Source: Roseovarius sp. W115 (GTDB lineage: Bacteria; Pseudomonadota; Alphaproteobacteria; Rhodobacterales; Rhodobacteraceae). From it: a stretch of 64,000 bases of DNA. Positions within the stretch are counted from its first letter, which is position 1, and the number at the start of each line of letters is the position of its first letter. Position numbers and translations under genes: made by a program. The notes beneath the pieces were generated by a model that worked only from the letters and a program-made list of their open reading frames with translations, had not been told where the DNA came from and did no database searches. Positions 1 to 8,920 of this stretch are shown piece after piece. The stretch lies in assembly GCF_032842945.2 (NCBI RefSeq), contig NZ_CP146606.1, positions 1,054,001 through 1,118,000 on the forward strand. Reading direction: 5' to 3'.

Positions 1-1
1 T

Positions 2-268
2 AAAGTGCGGACCTACCTCTACACCGAATGCAACTGGGACAGCGCGGTCAGCTACATTGACCCCAAGAACCTCGATTCCATCCGGCTGGCAGAGCGTCTT
101 GGCTGTGTGAAGGACCCTGACGCGCCCACGATTGACGGCTCTGACGCGGTCTATCGCCACCCCGGCCCGGACCGTCTCGCCTCGGGCCAGATCCGCGACG
201 GTATCGAGCTTGAGATCGCGCATTACGCCGACCCCCTCTTTAAACCGAAAGGATGGGCTCTTGACTGA
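2..268 (+). CDS. GNAT family N-acetyltransferase, C-terminal part
   Basis: This is the 3' end of a gene whose start lies before the window; the frame is open from base 2. The last ~88 residues contain the NLDSIRLAERLG segment, which matches the GNAT motif B pattern (Asn, then Ser, then a helix ending in lobe-type LG) that helps bind acetyl-CoA. The acceptor substrate cannot be told from this fragment. Its stop codon overlaps the next gene by 8 bases, so the two are probably co-transcribed and translationally coupled. The family is read from the motif; the substrate is unknown. Confidence 0.7.
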   Translation, partial: KVRTYLYTECNWDSAVSYIDPKNLDSIRLAERLGCVKDPDAPTIDGSDAVYRHPGPDRLASGQIRDGIELEIAHYADPLFKPKGWALD

Positions 269-557
269 CGCAACCACCCGCGCCGCAGACCTGCTCAAAG
301 AGCACCGCGAAAGCATCGACCGGCTCGATGCCATTCTCGTCTACACACTGGGCGAGCGGTTCAAACACACCCAGGCCGTGGGCAAGCTCAAGGCCGAACA
401 TGACCTTCCCCCGTCCGATCCGACCCGCGAAGCGGCGCAGATCGCACGGCTTGAAGATTTGGCAAACCGGGCCGATCTCGACCCGGAATTCGCCAAGAAG
501 TTTCTGAACTTCATCATCGCTGAGGTTATTCAGCACCACAAACAACACCAAACGTAG
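261..557 (+). CDS. Chorismate mutase, AroQ class
   Basis: A 98-residue all-helical protein of AroQ size. It would convert chorismate to prephenate, the branch step to phenylalanine and tyrosine. It shows the expected first helix (HRESIDRLDAILVYTLGERF), a middle helix with QAVGKLKAEH, and a C-terminal helix ending FLNFIIAEVIQHH. The start chosen is TTG at 261, because an AAAGGA ribosome-binding site sits 7-8 bases upstream and the alternative in-frame upstream start would add unrelated sequence. It overlaps the upstream acetyltransferase by 8 bases. Its TAG stop is formed by a GTAGGGCGGGG palindromic repeat. Confidence 0.85.
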   Translation: MTDATTRAADLLKEHRESIDRLDAILVYTLGERFKHTQAVGKLKAEHDLPPSDPTREAAQIARLEDLANRADLDPEFAKKFLNFIIAEVIQHHKQHQT

Positions 558-575
558 GGCGGGGTTCACCCCGCC
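554..575 (+). repeat. Palindromic intergenic repeat (GTAGGGCGGGG family)
   Basis: GGCGGGG and CCCCGCC arms around TTCA form a strong hairpin directly after the chorismate mutase gene. The TAG stop codon of that gene is inside the repeat. Related copies lie at 15271-15336, 15458-15481, 45804-45826, 54676-54697 and 54716-54738. Confidence 0.75.
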
Positions 576-605
576 AAACCACGCCATTCCAAGGAGAACA
601 CTAAA

Positions 606-1088
606 ATGGCCATGAAAATCCGACTTGCCCGTGGCGGCAGCAAGAAACGCCCCTTCTATCGCATCGTGGCAGCTGACAGCCGCATGCCACGCGATGGTCG
701 CTTCATTGAAAAGCTGGGCACATATAACCCGCTGCTTCCAAAAGACAGCGAAGAGCGCGTGAAAATGAACATGGAACGCATCCAGTACTGGCTTGACCAG
801 GGCGCACAGCCTTCGGACCGCATCGCGCGTTTCCTCGAAGCGGCTGGTCATTCGGAAAAGACAGAACGCAACAACCCCAACAAGGGCGAGCCCGGTCAGA
901 AAGCCAAGGACCGCGCCGAGGAGAAGGCCGAGAAAGCCAAAGCTGCAGAAGAAGCACCAGCTGAGGAAGCACCGGTCGAAGAGGCCGCCGCAGAAGAAGC
1001 CCCTGCTGAGGAAGCGCCTGCCGAAGAGGCCGCCGCAGAAGAGGCACCTACAGAGGAAGCGCCCGCCGAGGAAGCCGAGGAAAGCTGA
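606..1088 (+). CDS. rpsP: 30S ribosomal protein S16 with long acidic tail
   Basis: The first ~80 residues are a typical S16 ([20 protein letters not shown], then [14 protein letters not shown] and [19 protein letters not shown]). S16 is a small-subunit assembly protein. At 160 residues the protein is about twice the usual S16 length. From about residue 100 the tail is made almost wholly of Ala, Glu and Pro in imperfect EEAPAEEA repeats, preceded by a Lys/Glu-rich coiled stretch. A good ribosome-binding site (AAGGAG) precedes the ATG. It heads the operon that continues through rimM and trmD. Confidence 0.97.
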   Translation: MAMKIRLARGGSKKRPFYRIVAADSRMPRDGRFIEKLGTYNPLLPKDSEERVKMNMERIQYWLDQGAQPSDRIARFLEAAGHSEKTERNNPNKGEPGQKAKDRAEEKAEKAKAAEEAPAEEAPVEEAAAEEAPAEEAPAEEAAAEEAPTEEAPAEEAEES

Positions 1089-1105
1089 TCTTGGCCTGAT
1101 CTGGA

Positions 1106-1735
1106 ATGTCGACGTTTTCCCAAGACTTCCAGTCCGAGCTATCGGAATTGATGCGGTGGCGGCGTGATGTGCGCCACTTCCGCACCGATCCGGTGGACGC
1201 CACGGTTTTGTCCGCCTGTCTTGACGCCTTTCTCTTGGCCCCATCCGTGGGGCTGAGTGAGCCGTGGCGGCTTGTGCGTCTGGACAGTGCGGCCGCCCGG
1301 CAGGCGGCGCTGACAAATTTCACCGCGGCCAATGCCGAGGCGCTCGAAGGCTATGCCGGAGACCGCGCACAGCTTTATAGCCGCCTGAAACTCTCGGGCA
1401 TGCAAGAGGCCCCGGTGCAACTGGCAGTCTTTTGCGACGAGGCCACCGACAAAGGTCAGGGGCTGGGCGCGGGCACCATGCCAGAGATGCGCCGCTACTC
1501 GGTCGTGGCCGCCATCACGCAATTCTGGCTTGCCGCGCGCGCGGCGGGCCTTGGCGTGGGGTGGGTGTCGATCCTGGATCCCGAACGGCTTCGGCGCGAT
1601 CTTGATGTCCCGGAAAGCTGGCGGCTGGTGGCCTATCTCTGTGTGGGTTGGCCCGAAGCCGATCACCAATCCCCCGAGCTGGAACGCGCCGGATGGGAAG
1701 ACCGCCGCGGCACCCTGCCCATAGAGGAGCGCTAG
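1106..1735 (+). CDS. bluB: 5,6-dimethylbenzimidazole synthase BluB
   Basis: A 209-residue nitroreductase-fold protein. BluB fragments reduced FMN with oxygen to make 5,6-dimethylbenzimidazole, the lower ligand of cobalamin. Diagnostic segments are RWRRDVRHFR near residue 17, LAPSVGLSEPWRLVR near 45, GLGVGWVSILDP near 150 and LVAYLCVGWP near 175, all matching the family closely. It begins only 17 bases after rpsP, so it probably rides on the ribosomal-protein transcript, an unusual place for a cobamide gene. No cobalamin riboswitch was seen upstream. Confidence 0.93.
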   Translation: MSTFSQDFQSELSELMRWRRDVRHFRTDPVDATVLSACLDAFLLAPSVGLSEPWRLVRLDSAAARQAALTNFTAANAEALEGYAGDRAQLYSRLKLSGMQEAPVQLAVFCDEATDKGQGLGAGTMPEMRRYSVVAAITQFWLAARAAGLGVGWVSILDPERLRRDLDVPESWRLVAYLCVGWPEADHQSPELERAGWEDRRGTLPIEER

Positions 1736-1738
1736 GAC

Positions 1739-1888
1739 ATGTTTCGCCTCATACGCCTTGTGATCTTCACCATGCTCGCCTTCGTCGCAGGCGTGTTCTA
1801 TGAGCGGAGCAACACAAGCCAAGCCTGTGACGCGCTTGGGGGCGACATGGCGGGTGGGCTTTGTGTGAGCGGGGGCACTTCGCAATGA
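1739..1888 (+). CDS. Small single-pass membrane or exported protein (49 aa)
   Basis: Begins with ATG three bases after the bluB stop and ends overlapping the next ORF by ATGA. The protein opens MFRLIRLVIFTMLAFVAG, a positively charged start followed by one hydrophobic segment. A short hydrophilic tail with two cysteines (QACDALGG and GGLCVSGG) would lie outside the membrane. The spacing and overlap support real translation. No family is recognised and no function is proposed. Confidence 0.6.
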   Translation: MFRLIRLVIFTMLAFVAGVFYERSNTSQACDALGGDMAGGLCVSGGTSQ

Positions 1889-2148
1889 CTTTCGTCATTT
1901 TGCTTCTCGGCGGAGCGGCAGCAGTTGTACTAGCTATTCTAGCTTTAGCAATCGTCGCTACGAAAGACCGACCAATAGTGAGCTTTCTAACTATTTTTGC
2001 GGTGTTGGTGTTTGCCTTCACGCTCGGTGGGCTTTGGCAAAAAACGACGTTCGTAAACCGCCATCTCGATATGTGCGGCGACGAAACTTCAAGATACTTT
2101 GTAAAGTACGGACGCTTTGATCCCTATTGCGAGGTTTTTGCAAAATGA
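1885..2148 (+). CDS. Small two-pass membrane protein (87 aa)
   Basis: Starts at the ATG of an ATGA overlap with the 49-residue gene and ends in another ATGA overlap with rimM, so three genes are chained by 4-base overlaps. Two strongly hydrophobic helices are visible (about residues 3-26 and 33-49). They are followed by a soluble tail with two cysteines (DMCGDET and DPYCEVF). Codon use is somewhat more AT-rich than in bluB or rimM. No known family is recognised. Confidence 0.6.
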   Translation: MTFVILLLGGAAAVVLAILALAIVATKDRPIVSFLTIFAVLVFAFTLGGLWQKTTFVNRHLDMCGDETSRYFVKYGRFDPYCEVFAK

Positions 2149-2651
2149 CCGACCGCATCTGCATCGCTGCCATCGCAGGCGCCTTTGGCGTCCGGGGTGA
2201 GGTACGGCTCAAGGCTTTTACCGCCACGCCCGAGGATGTGGCCGCCTATGGCGCGGTCACGACCGAAGATGCGGCACAAAGCTTTACCATCACTCTCAGC
2301 GGCCAGACCACCAAGGGCGCCCTCATCGCCCGGCTGTCTGGCATCGCCACCAAGGAACAGGCCGAGGCGCTCAAAGGCACGCGGCTTTATGTGGACCGCA
2401 CTCGCCTGCCGAACCTGCCCAATGATGAATATTACCACGCCGATCTCATCGGGCTGGAGGTCTATGATACCGGCGGCACGCTTTTGGGCGCGGTGAAATC
2501 CGTGCTCAATCACGGCGCGTCGGACATCCTCGAAGTCCAGGTCCCTGGCCTGCCCGCGCCCGCGCTTCTGCCCTTCACACTCGAAGCGGTGCCCACCGTT
2601 GACCTGACCGCTGGCCGCATCATCGCCGACCCGCCTGACGGGGTGTTCTGA
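2145..2651 (+). CDS. rimM: Ribosome maturation factor RimM
   Basis: 168 residues, the usual RimM length. RimM binds S19 and helps 30S head maturation. The N-terminal beta-barrel shows [20 protein letters not shown] at residues 5-24. The C-terminal PRC-barrel carries [13 protein letters not shown], then GASDILEV and [14 protein letters not shown]. The start at 2145 is chosen because it overlaps the previous stop by ATGA; an upstream in-frame start would add six residues inside that gene. It sits in the normal rpsP-rimM-trmD order. Confidence 0.96.
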   Translation: MTDRICIAAIAGAFGVRGEVRLKAFTATPEDVAAYGAVTTEDAAQSFTITLSGQTTKGALIARLSGIATKEQAEALKGTRLYVDRTRLPNLPNDEYYHADLIGLEVYDTGGTLLGAVKSVLNHGASDILEVQVPGLPAPALLPFTLEAVPTVDLTAGRIIADPPDGVF

Positions 2652-2654
2652 GCC

Positions 2655-3467
2655 ATGCACGTGATCCTGCATCCGGGCTTTCACAAGACGGGCACCTCCA
2701 GCCTGCAACGCGGTCTGGCCGCACATGACTCAATCATGGCGCCGCGCCTGCGTTATGTTTTGATGACCGAAATGCCGGAAGTGATCCGGGCCGCGCGGAA
2801 ATACTCGCGCAAACCCAAGCCGATGAACCTCGTGGCCTTTGGCGAGGCCTTCGACGCCTGCCTAGAAGCGCTTGAAGACGACACCTCCCGCCCCCTGCTG
2901 ATCACGAGCGAAGATCTCTCCGGCCTGATCCCGGGCAAGTTCGGCGTCGAAACCTATGCGGCCTCATCCGCGCTGATGGATCGTGCTGTGGACAGGGTAT
3001 TGGCGCGATTTGGGCCTGAGACCAAAATCGACATCTGGTACACCACCCGCGCACCTGAGGCGTGGTTGCGCAGCGTCTATTACCAACTTTTGCGCGGCAC
3101 GCGTCTGACCGAAGACTTCGCCAAGTTTCAAATGAACTGGGCCAATGCCGCCCGGCTTGAGGATGTCGTTGCCGAGACCGCGCGGCTGGTTGAACACAAA
3201 GCAACCGTCGATGCCGGACGGCTGGAAGTCTGCGCAAATACGGCACTCGGGCCTCTTGGCATGTTTCTGGACCGGTATCGCATCTCGACCCAAGGCCTGC
3301 CGCCCTTGCCGGTGGAGAACGTACAGCCGCACGGCGTTGCAGAAGAGCTTTTGGCCATCAACCGCTCCAAAATGAGCGACAAGGTCGCCACCGAAGCCAA
3401 ACGCCGCATCCTCAACAAATATCGCAGCGCCGGAGCGACAACCCAAGCGGCAGGAGGATCGGCATGA
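2655..3467 (+). CDS. Sulfotransferase-like P-loop protein
   Basis: 270 residues. The N-terminus reads [16 protein letters not shown], matching the 5'-phosphosulfate-binding loop (HKTGTSS) of PAPS-dependent sulfotransferases and related roseobacter proteins. A second region, [20 protein letters not shown] near residue 120, resembles the 3'-phosphate-binding segment (R..P..W..S). The acceptor is unknown and could be a polysaccharide, lipid or tRNA-linked target; context does not decide. It lies between rimM and trmD with a 3-base gap before it and an ATGA overlap after it, so it belongs to the same transcript. Confidence 0.7.
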   Translation: MHVILHPGFHKTGTSSLQRGLAAHDSIMAPRLRYVLMTEMPEVIRAARKYSRKPKPMNLVAFGEAFDACLEALEDDTSRPLLITSEDLSGLIPGKFGVETYAASSALMDRAVDRVLARFGPETKIDIWYTTRAPEAWLRSVYYQLLRGTRLTEDFAKFQMNWANAARLEDVVAETARLVEHKATVDAGRLEVCANTALGPLGMFLDRYRISTQGLPPLPVENVQPHGVAEELLAINRSKMSDKVATEAKRRILNKYRSAGATTQAAGGSA

Positions 3468-4252
3468 GCGAGCCCCCCAGCAAGTCGCACGGACGCAAGT
3501 CCATCTCCGCCTCGCTCCAGCCACGCAGCCTGATGGAGGGCGAAGACCGGCTCGCCCGGGCCTGGCGTGCGGTGGTGATCACGCTCCTGCCCGAAAGCTT
3601 TCCCGGCATTCTGGGGCAAAGCCTGACGGGCAAGGCGCTCAAGGATGGCATCTGGCAACTTGACCCCATCGACCTGCGCCCCTTTGGAGAGGGCAAGCAT
3701 CGCAACGTGGATGACACACCCGCGGGCGGCGGGGCAGGCATGGTGCTCAGGCCGGATGTGATGGGTCGTGCCATTGAGCACGCCCAAACCCGCGCCGCCC
3801 CCGGCGCACCGCTGATCTATCTCAGCCCGCGTGGCAAACCCTTTGATCAGGGTCGCGCGCGCGCCTTGGCCAAAGGACCCGGCGCGACACTGATTTGTGG
3901 CCGGTTTGAAGGGCTCGATCAACGGGTGATTGACCACTACGAGATCGAAGAGGTCTCCATCGGCGACTACGTTCTCACCGGCGGCGAACTGGCCGCACAA
4001 GTGATGCTCGACGCGGTTGTGCGCCTTCTTCCCGGCGTGTTGGGCAACGAGGCCTCGACCGAAGAAGAAAGCTTTTCCGAAGGTCTTCTGGAACACCCCC
4101 AATACACCCGTCCGGCAGACTGGCAGGGCCACGCGATCCCCGATGTCCTGATGTCCGGCCATCACGGCGAGATCGCCAAGTGGCGGCGAGAGATGGCGGA
4201 AAAGCTGACCAAGCGGAGGCGGCCGGATTTATGGGAAAAGAAGAAAAGTTGA
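3464..4252 (+). CDS. trmD: tRNA (guanosine(37)-N1)-methyltransferase
   Basis: 262 residues. TrmD methylates G37 next to the anticodon using S-adenosylmethionine and prevents +1 frameshifting. The SPOUT-fold signature is clear: [17 protein letters not shown] near residue 85, [19 protein letters not shown] near 145 and [14 protein letters not shown] near 166, the last forming the knotted cofactor site. The first ~30 residues are a poorly conserved basic extension. The start overlaps the preceding stop by ATGA. In most relatives rplS follows directly, but here a 4.9 kb insertion intervenes. Confidence 0.97.
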   Translation: MSEPPSKSHGRKSISASLQPRSLMEGEDRLARAWRAVVITLLPESFPGILGQSLTGKALKDGIWQLDPIDLRPFGEGKHRNVDDTPAGGGAGMVLRPDVMGRAIEHAQTRAAPGAPLIYLSPRGKPFDQGRARALAKGPGATLICGRFEGLDQRVIDHYEIEEVSIGDYVLTGGELAAQVMLDAVVRLLPGVLGNEASTEEESFSEGLLEHPQYTRPADWQGHAIPDVLMSGHHGEIAKWRREMAEKLTKRRRPDLWEKKKS

Positions 4253-4441
4253 CCTCTTACTAACCACAACTTGCCAAATATGCATAAGTGGCGTGTCCTG
4301 AAACTAATGAAAAAAGCAAAGCCACAATTCCAGATTTTGCATTGTGGACACTTAGCAGTCATCAAGTTAACCTAAAAAATGGTAGTAGTGGCAACTCTCA
4401 AACTACGTATGATTGAATTTTTACTGTGAGAGAAAGTTAAA

Positions 4442-6052
4442 GTGGCACCAAGTATCAGTGTTTTAAAAAACTTATCGCATTATCAAAAAGTCCAGCTTCG
4501 TCAGTATTTTACCCTGTCCCAGCCTTTCGGCCCTAGAAGCAGCGAAGACATCGGAGAAGATGACCTCGTTCAATCATTGATTTTCAACACAAGAAACTCG
4601 GTTTGGAAGTCTTATCAAGGTGATCCAAAGTTCATCGTAGGTCGACGTGGTTCTGGAAAGACAACCATCGTTTCTCGAACAGAACTTAGAGGCCGCTTCA
4701 AGTACCTAAACTTCGCCGAGATGTCAGTTTTGGCTGAAAAAGTCGATCAGGCACTTTTTTCGAAAAACCAACTAAAAATGGGGTTAACAGAACGCTGTGC
4801 AAAATACTGGGATTTTGTACTTAACATTCAGCTTATGATTGAAGTTGTAAGAAGCAATCCGTCCGCATCTTTATCCCGAATTACATCATTTCTGGAATCT
4901 CTCGAAGGCTCTCCATTAGATAATAATAGCTACCTCAAAAAGGCGTTTAAAGCAACCAACAGCGTTGAACTGAACAATAGCATAGGATTCTTACTAACTT
5001 CTATTCGTAGCTTCTTGGACGCAATCGCACATGGGTACCATGATGCGCTCTCAGACTTAGATTTTTTTCTGAAAGAAAGCAATCAAAGGTCGGTTGTTGT
5101 GCTTGATAACTTGGAAGAATATGATCTAACTGATTATCGCACAGAGCAAATCCTAAAAGGGCTATTAAAGTGTGCGGGCTCGTTCGGCAATTCCTATAGG
5201 CAAATCAGGGTCTGTATTCCAGCGGAACACTATTTCGAAGTAAAAGCTATTTCATCCAATGTGACCAAAGACTTCGGCAATGCGATTATTCTGCACTGGA
5301 GCCCGCTAGAACTTATGAGGATTGCCGCTTGGCGCTATCTGGTTTTTCTTTCCTGTCACAATCATATGCAACGGTTGAACAGGTTTGACACCGTTGACTT
5401 ATCAAAGCGTGCAGACGTGAAGTTTGTATTGTCTGACTTCCTACCGATTACAACCAAAAACACTATGAAAAAGGACGAGAACTCACTCGTATACATTTTC
5501 AGACATACGCAATTGCTACCCAGACAGTTAATCATGACGCTTAACTCGATCTTCAAGAGCTCCAACGGTGAGACATTTAACTACGATGCAAGCGTTCTGG
5601 GTGGGATAAAGCAGATAGAAGGAGATATATGTGGTGATATTTTTAATGCGTTTCAAACCAAGTATCCTTTTTGCGCTGACTTGTGCGACCGTGTGGTCGA
5701 GAACTTGCCACGCTTTTTTGACAGCCGCGAACTACGTCAAGTTTTTGAGCAGTTTGGGACGGTCGCGCTGAGCAATCATCCCGACATTGATTATCATCGG
5801 TTTAGACAAATACTCTCTGAAATTGGTGCTATCGGAAAGGTGAAAGGAACATATAAGTTATACAAGGATGCCGACTTTGAGTACGGCTTATCTGGTAGGC
5901 TGTCCTTTTCGCCTAAAGACGAAATCTGTCTTCATCCAGCATTTTCCGGAACGTTCGAGACAGCACACAACTCAAAGTCAAAAAAAATTGTGTCCCCGCA
6001 TCACAAATTTATAAATTTAGATAAATACGTGGACAGAACCTTGGAGCTATAA
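4442..6052 (+). CDS. AT-rich P-loop ATPase, STAND/Sll1717-like, probably transferred
   Basis: 536 residues. A Walker A motif (GRRGSGKTT) lies at residues 67-75 and a Walker B-like strand (SVVVLDNLEEYD) at about 217-228. Near residue 355 a motif R-H-T-Q-L-L-P-R-Q-L-I resembles the arginine-containing helix seen in ORC-like and Sll1717-type P-loop ATPases. The C-terminal ~130 residues look like a winged-helix region. Start is GTG at 4442 after a GAGAGAAAG site. Base composition is far more AT-rich than all neighbours, and the gene breaks the trmD-rplS neighbourhood. Function is unknown; related ATPases occur in mobile and defence loci, so a defence role is possible but is inference. Confidence 0.72.
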   Translation: MAPSISVLKNLSHYQKVQLRQYFTLSQPFGPRSSEDIGEDDLVQSLIFNTRNSVWKSYQGDPKFIVGRRGSGKTTIVSRTELRGRFKYLNFAEMSVLAEKVDQALFSKNQLKMGLTERCAKYWDFVLNIQLMIEVVRSNPSASLSRITSFLESLEGSPLDNNSYLKKAFKATNSVELNNSIGFLLTSIRSFLDAIAHGYHDALSDLDFFLKESNQRSVVVLDNLEEYDLTDYRTEQILKGLLKCAGSFGNSYRQIRVCIPAEHYFEVKAISSNVTKDFGNAIILHWSPLELMRIAAWRYLVFLSCHNHMQRLNRFDTVDLSKRADVKFVLSDFLPITTKNTMKKDENSLVYIFRHTQLLPRQLIMTLNSIFKSSNGETFNYDASVLGGIKQIEGDICGDIFNAFQTKYPFCADLCDRVVENLPRFFDSRELRQVFEQFGTVALSNHPDIDYHRFRQILSEIGAIGKVKGTYKLYKDADFEYGLSGRLSFSPKDEICLHPAFSGTFETAHNSKSKKIVSPHHKFINLDKYVDRTLEL

Positions 6053-6122
6053 ATGTTGCGTTTCAGTAAAAGTGCGCTCCAAGAAGAATAAACCTGCACT
6101 TGATCCAAAGACCATCATCACC

Positions 6123-6394
6123 TGTACCCCGCCTGTTCGGGGCTCACGTGAGTCGTCTGGACCTGTTTGATGTGGCTAGACACCCTTTGTTTTCTTAGGC
6201 CCGGGGCGCTTGTCGCAAAGAGCGGTAAAAACCAAGATATGACGACCTGAACTCTGGCGGGCGCATCTGCGGACCCGGACGAAGACCAAGAGCTCTGAGG
6301 CCGCGCATCACTTTGCGGGACCAACCGCAAGCATATAGGAGTTGAAGCGATGGGCATTGTCGCTCAGATCGGGGCGGAACAGTTCCCGCCCCTG
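6123..6394 (+). repeat. Upstream copy of the rplS leader (direct repeat with 8921-9193)
   Basis: This segment matches 8921 onward. The first ~115 bases are similar but diverged with small indels. The next ~113 bases, up to the start codon, differ at only two positions by eye. The likeness continues through the ATG for about 15 codons of rplS, then stops just before the end of the acyl-CoA dehydrogenase gene. The two copies are in the same orientation and enclose that gene and the AraC regulator. It accounts for most of the 6053-6409 gap. Confidence 0.85.
6350..6394 (+). pseudogene. Truncated 5' end of rplS
   Basis: The first 15 codons (MGIVAQIGAEQFPPL) correspond to [15 protein letters not shown] of the intact L19 at 9141, preceded by the same AGGAG site and GTTGAAGCG spacer. 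After that the frame runs into unrelated antisense sequence of the neighbouring gene. It is a remnant, not a working ribosomal protein, though the translation start signals are intact. Confidence 0.8.
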
Positions 6395-6409
6395 AAGGCA
6401 AACCCTTTT

Positions 6410-7618
6410 TCAGGTCCCGTAGCGCAAGTCCGTGTCAGCGCTGTCGCCCTCTCCGTACCCTTTGGGCACTGGCAGGTCCGGCAGGCCCGCCGCCCGCTTT
6501 TGCAAGGCCCGACCAATCACAACGCGGCTGATTTCTGTTGTGCCATCCACGATCCGCAGCATCTGTGCCAGACGCGACAGACGGTCCAGGCCGTAGGGTT
6601 GCAACAGCCCCATACCGCCTAGCACCTGGGTGCATGTGTTCGCAGCCTTCACCGCCGCATCAGGCACAAACCGCTTGGCATGCGCGGCCATCAACGGCCC
6701 CTCGGGCGTGCCCAGCGCCTCTGCTGCCTTGCGGTACAGGAGCTTTGACGCCTCAAGGTCAGTCGCAACTTCGCCAAGCATCCACTGGATGCCATCCAGA
6801 TCGAGGTTTTTGCCCCCAAACATCTTGCGGTTCTTGGCATAGGACAAGGCCGTATCAAGCGCTGATTGCATCAGGCCACAGCACCCGGACGCAATCGAGA
6901 CACGCGCAATATCAATCGCCATAAGGGAACCCTGAAGGCCCTGACCAATTGGAAGGATGATGTTGTCTTCGCTCACCACCACATTGTCGAGATACATCTC
7001 GGACATGGGCAGGAAAGTGTAGGATGGCGTGTCATACAGCGGGCCAAAGCTGATCCCCGGAGCATCTGCCGGAATGGCAATCATCGCCATATCCTTGTGC
7101 CCGGGCGCATCACTGGTTTTGACAACCGTGAAATAGATGTCGGCCTCCGTGGCCAGGCTCACCCAGGCTTTCGCGCCGCTGATGGTCCAGGTGCCATCGT
7201 CGTTGATCGTGGCGCGCGTGTACATCTTCATCGGGTCCGAGCCCGATTGCGGTTCGGTCAGCGCAAAGTTGGCCAGCTTGCGCCCAGACGTGAGATCGCG
7301 CGCCCATTTGGCCTTGAACGCGTCCGTGCCATAGCCGCATCCCGCGAAAGTGCAGATGTTGTGCATCGAAAGCGCAAAGGCATAGGCTCCATCGCCAAGG
7401 CCCAGCTGTTCGTAGACCTGAATGCCTTCGGACAAGGGCAGGCCCTGACCGCCAAACTCTTCGGGGGCGTAAAGCCCGGTCAGCCCCGCAGCCCCGGCTT
7501 TGTCTGACGCCTCACGTGGCCATGTCTTCGCGCGGTTCCACGCATCAACATTCGGCAAAATGACCTGCATAGCGTGGTCGCGCGCGGCCTCTAGGATCGG
7601 GGCAAGTTTGTCTGACAT
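6410..7618 (-). CDS. Acyl-CoA dehydrogenase
   Basis: 402 residues, a full-length flavin acyl-CoA dehydrogenase. FAD/substrate motifs include [15 protein letters not shown] near residue 117, [11 protein letters not shown] near 143 and the C-terminal [13 protein letters not shown]. At the usual YEGT catalytic-base position the sequence is VDGTTEIS, so Asp would serve as base, as in some ACAD10/11-type members. The substrate is not known. It lies downstream of the AraC-type regulator on the same strand, inside the segment flanked by the duplicated rplS leader. Its stop comes within 20 bases of the rplS remnant. Confidence 0.88.
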   Translation of the reverse strand: MSDKLAPILEAARDHAMQVILPNVDAWNRAKTWPREASDKAGAAGLTGLYAPEEFGGQGLPLSEGIQVYEQLGLGDGAYAFALSMHNICTFAGCGYGTDAFKAKWARDLTSGRKLANFALTEPQSGSDPMKMYTRATINDDGTWTISGAKAWVSLATEADIYFTVVKTSDAPGHKDMAMIAIPADAPGISFGPLYDTPSYTFLPMSEMYLDNVVVSEDNIILPIGQGLQGSLMAIDIARVSIASGCCGLMQSALDTALSYAKNRKMFGGKNLDLDGIQWMLGEVATDLEASKLLYRKAAEALGTPEGPLMAAHAKRFVPDAAVKAANTCTQVLGGMGLLQPYGLDRLSRLAQMLRIVDGTTEISRVVIGRALQKRAAGLPDLPVPKGYGEGDSADTDLRYGT

Positions 7619-7803
7619 GGAGATGTCCTTTCACACGGGTTTTTTCGGATAACGCCAAGGCACACCCAATTTCGGCCATGCCCCTGCATCAGATCAATTT
7701 GTGAAAAAGCTCTTTTGAACTATTATCTAAAGGCATTCTAGGCGATACAGACCTCACATCGCCATCTCATGCATTGACAGGTTATTGTCCAAAAGTGACA
7801 AAT

Positions 7804-8853
7804 TTACTCTGCTTCCGCCTGACTTCGCCGATATGCGCTCGGGGTACTGCCGGTCCACCTTTGAAACGCCCGGTGGAAATTTGCAGCCGAGGAAAACCCC
7901 ACATCAAGCGCGATGGCCTCAATGCTTTTGCGCCCCGACTGCAAATCGCGGATGGCCATATCGCGGCGCAAGGCATCCTTGATCGCCTGAAAAGAGGTGC
8001 CATCCGTCGCCAGCCGGCGGATCAGCGTCCGGGGCGTCATATGCATCGCACGCGCCGCATCATTCAGCGTCGCGTCATGCCACGCGGTCTGGCTCAGATA
8101 GGTTCGCACCCGCAGGGATTGGGTATGTTCCCGCGAGCTGGTGAAAATCCAGTCGCGCGGTGCGTTTTGTAAAAACCGGTCAAGATCAGAGCTGTTTCGC
8201 GCCTCCACCGGCCCCAGCTTTGCCGCATCAAACGCAATAGAGGTCTCCGACTGACCAAACCGCAAAGGGGCGGGAAAGATGACGGCGTAATCGTGATCAA
8301 ATTCGGGACGCGCAAAAGCAAACCCCACCGCCTTGACCGGAACCTCATATCCCGCAAGCCACGACATCAACCCATGCGCCAGCTTGAGGATGAGCATATG
8401 CCCAAACCTTTGCACAGGTTCCTCCCCGAGCGGCTGCAGGCGCAGCACCAGCTGATGCTCAGACGGGTCCAGCGCAAATTGGTAGTCATCCAGCAGTAGG
8501 TTCCAGAATGTCGAAAACCTGTAAAGCGCCGATGCCAGTGACGTGGCTTCTTTCACCGTCGTCAGCAGGTGTTGCAAAGCCCGGGGCCGGATCGGCCGGC
8601 TCCAGAGACCCATCATCTCATCGCCTGTTTCCACCGCAGCAAGCTGATAGAGGCACACAATCTGATCCAGCGTCACCCGGCGGTTGGGATGATGCGTCTC
8701 GGAACTCAGGCCTGAGCGGCTGAGCAATGAGGCCATCTGCGCCTTGGGGCAAAGGGCGCGCAACGCCACCAGCCAGTCGTCTACAAATGCGCTCGACACA
8801 GTGGACAGGATCGTAGGAGAGGCGTGGGTCATGGCAGGGTCATAGAGCGTCAT
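7804..8853 (-). CDS. AraC family transcriptional regulator (OruR-like)
   Basis: 349 residues. The N-terminal ~200 residues match the arabinose-binding-like region of the HTH_18 subgroup that includes OruR and ArgR-type AraC proteins. The C-terminal ~100 residues are a double helix-turn-helix (LNDAARAMHMTPRTLIRRL and IEAIALDVGFSSAANFHRAFQRWTG). A start seven codons in (MTHASPT) is also possible. It is followed on the same strand, after 185 bases, by the acyl-CoA dehydrogenase, which it plausibly controls. The inducer is unknown. Confidence 0.85.
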   Translation of the reverse strand: MTLYDPAMTHASPTILSTVSSAFVDDWLVALRALCPKAQMASLLSRSGLSSETHHPNRRVTLDQIVCLYQLAAVETGDEMMGLWSRPIRPRALQHLLTTVKEATSLASALYRFSTFWNLLLDDYQFALDPSEHQLVLRLQPLGEEPVQRFGHMLILKLAHGLMSWLAGYEVPVKAVGFAFARPEFDHDYAVIFPAPLRFGQSETSIAFDAAKLGPVEARNSSDLDRFLQNAPRDWIFTSSREHTQSLRVRTYLSQTAWHDATLNDAARAMHMTPRTLIRRLATDGTSFQAIKDALRRDMAIRDLQSGRKSIEAIALDVGFSSAANFHRAFQRWTGSTPSAYRRSQAEAE

Positions 8854-8920
8854 CAGGAGGGCGAAGTAAACCTTCGCTACGACCCTTCCTGCCTATTGAT
8901 CTGCACGTCCTTTCCCCCTA

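Noticed and set aside
240..1316. Long minus-strand reading frame over chorismate mutase, rpsP and bluB
   Set aside because: Antisense to three recognised genes, low-complexity Cys/Phe/Gly-rich product from the Glu/Ala tail of rpsP; no family match.
3128..4165. 345-codon minus-strand frame
   Set aside because: Antisense to the sulfotransferase-like gene and trmD.
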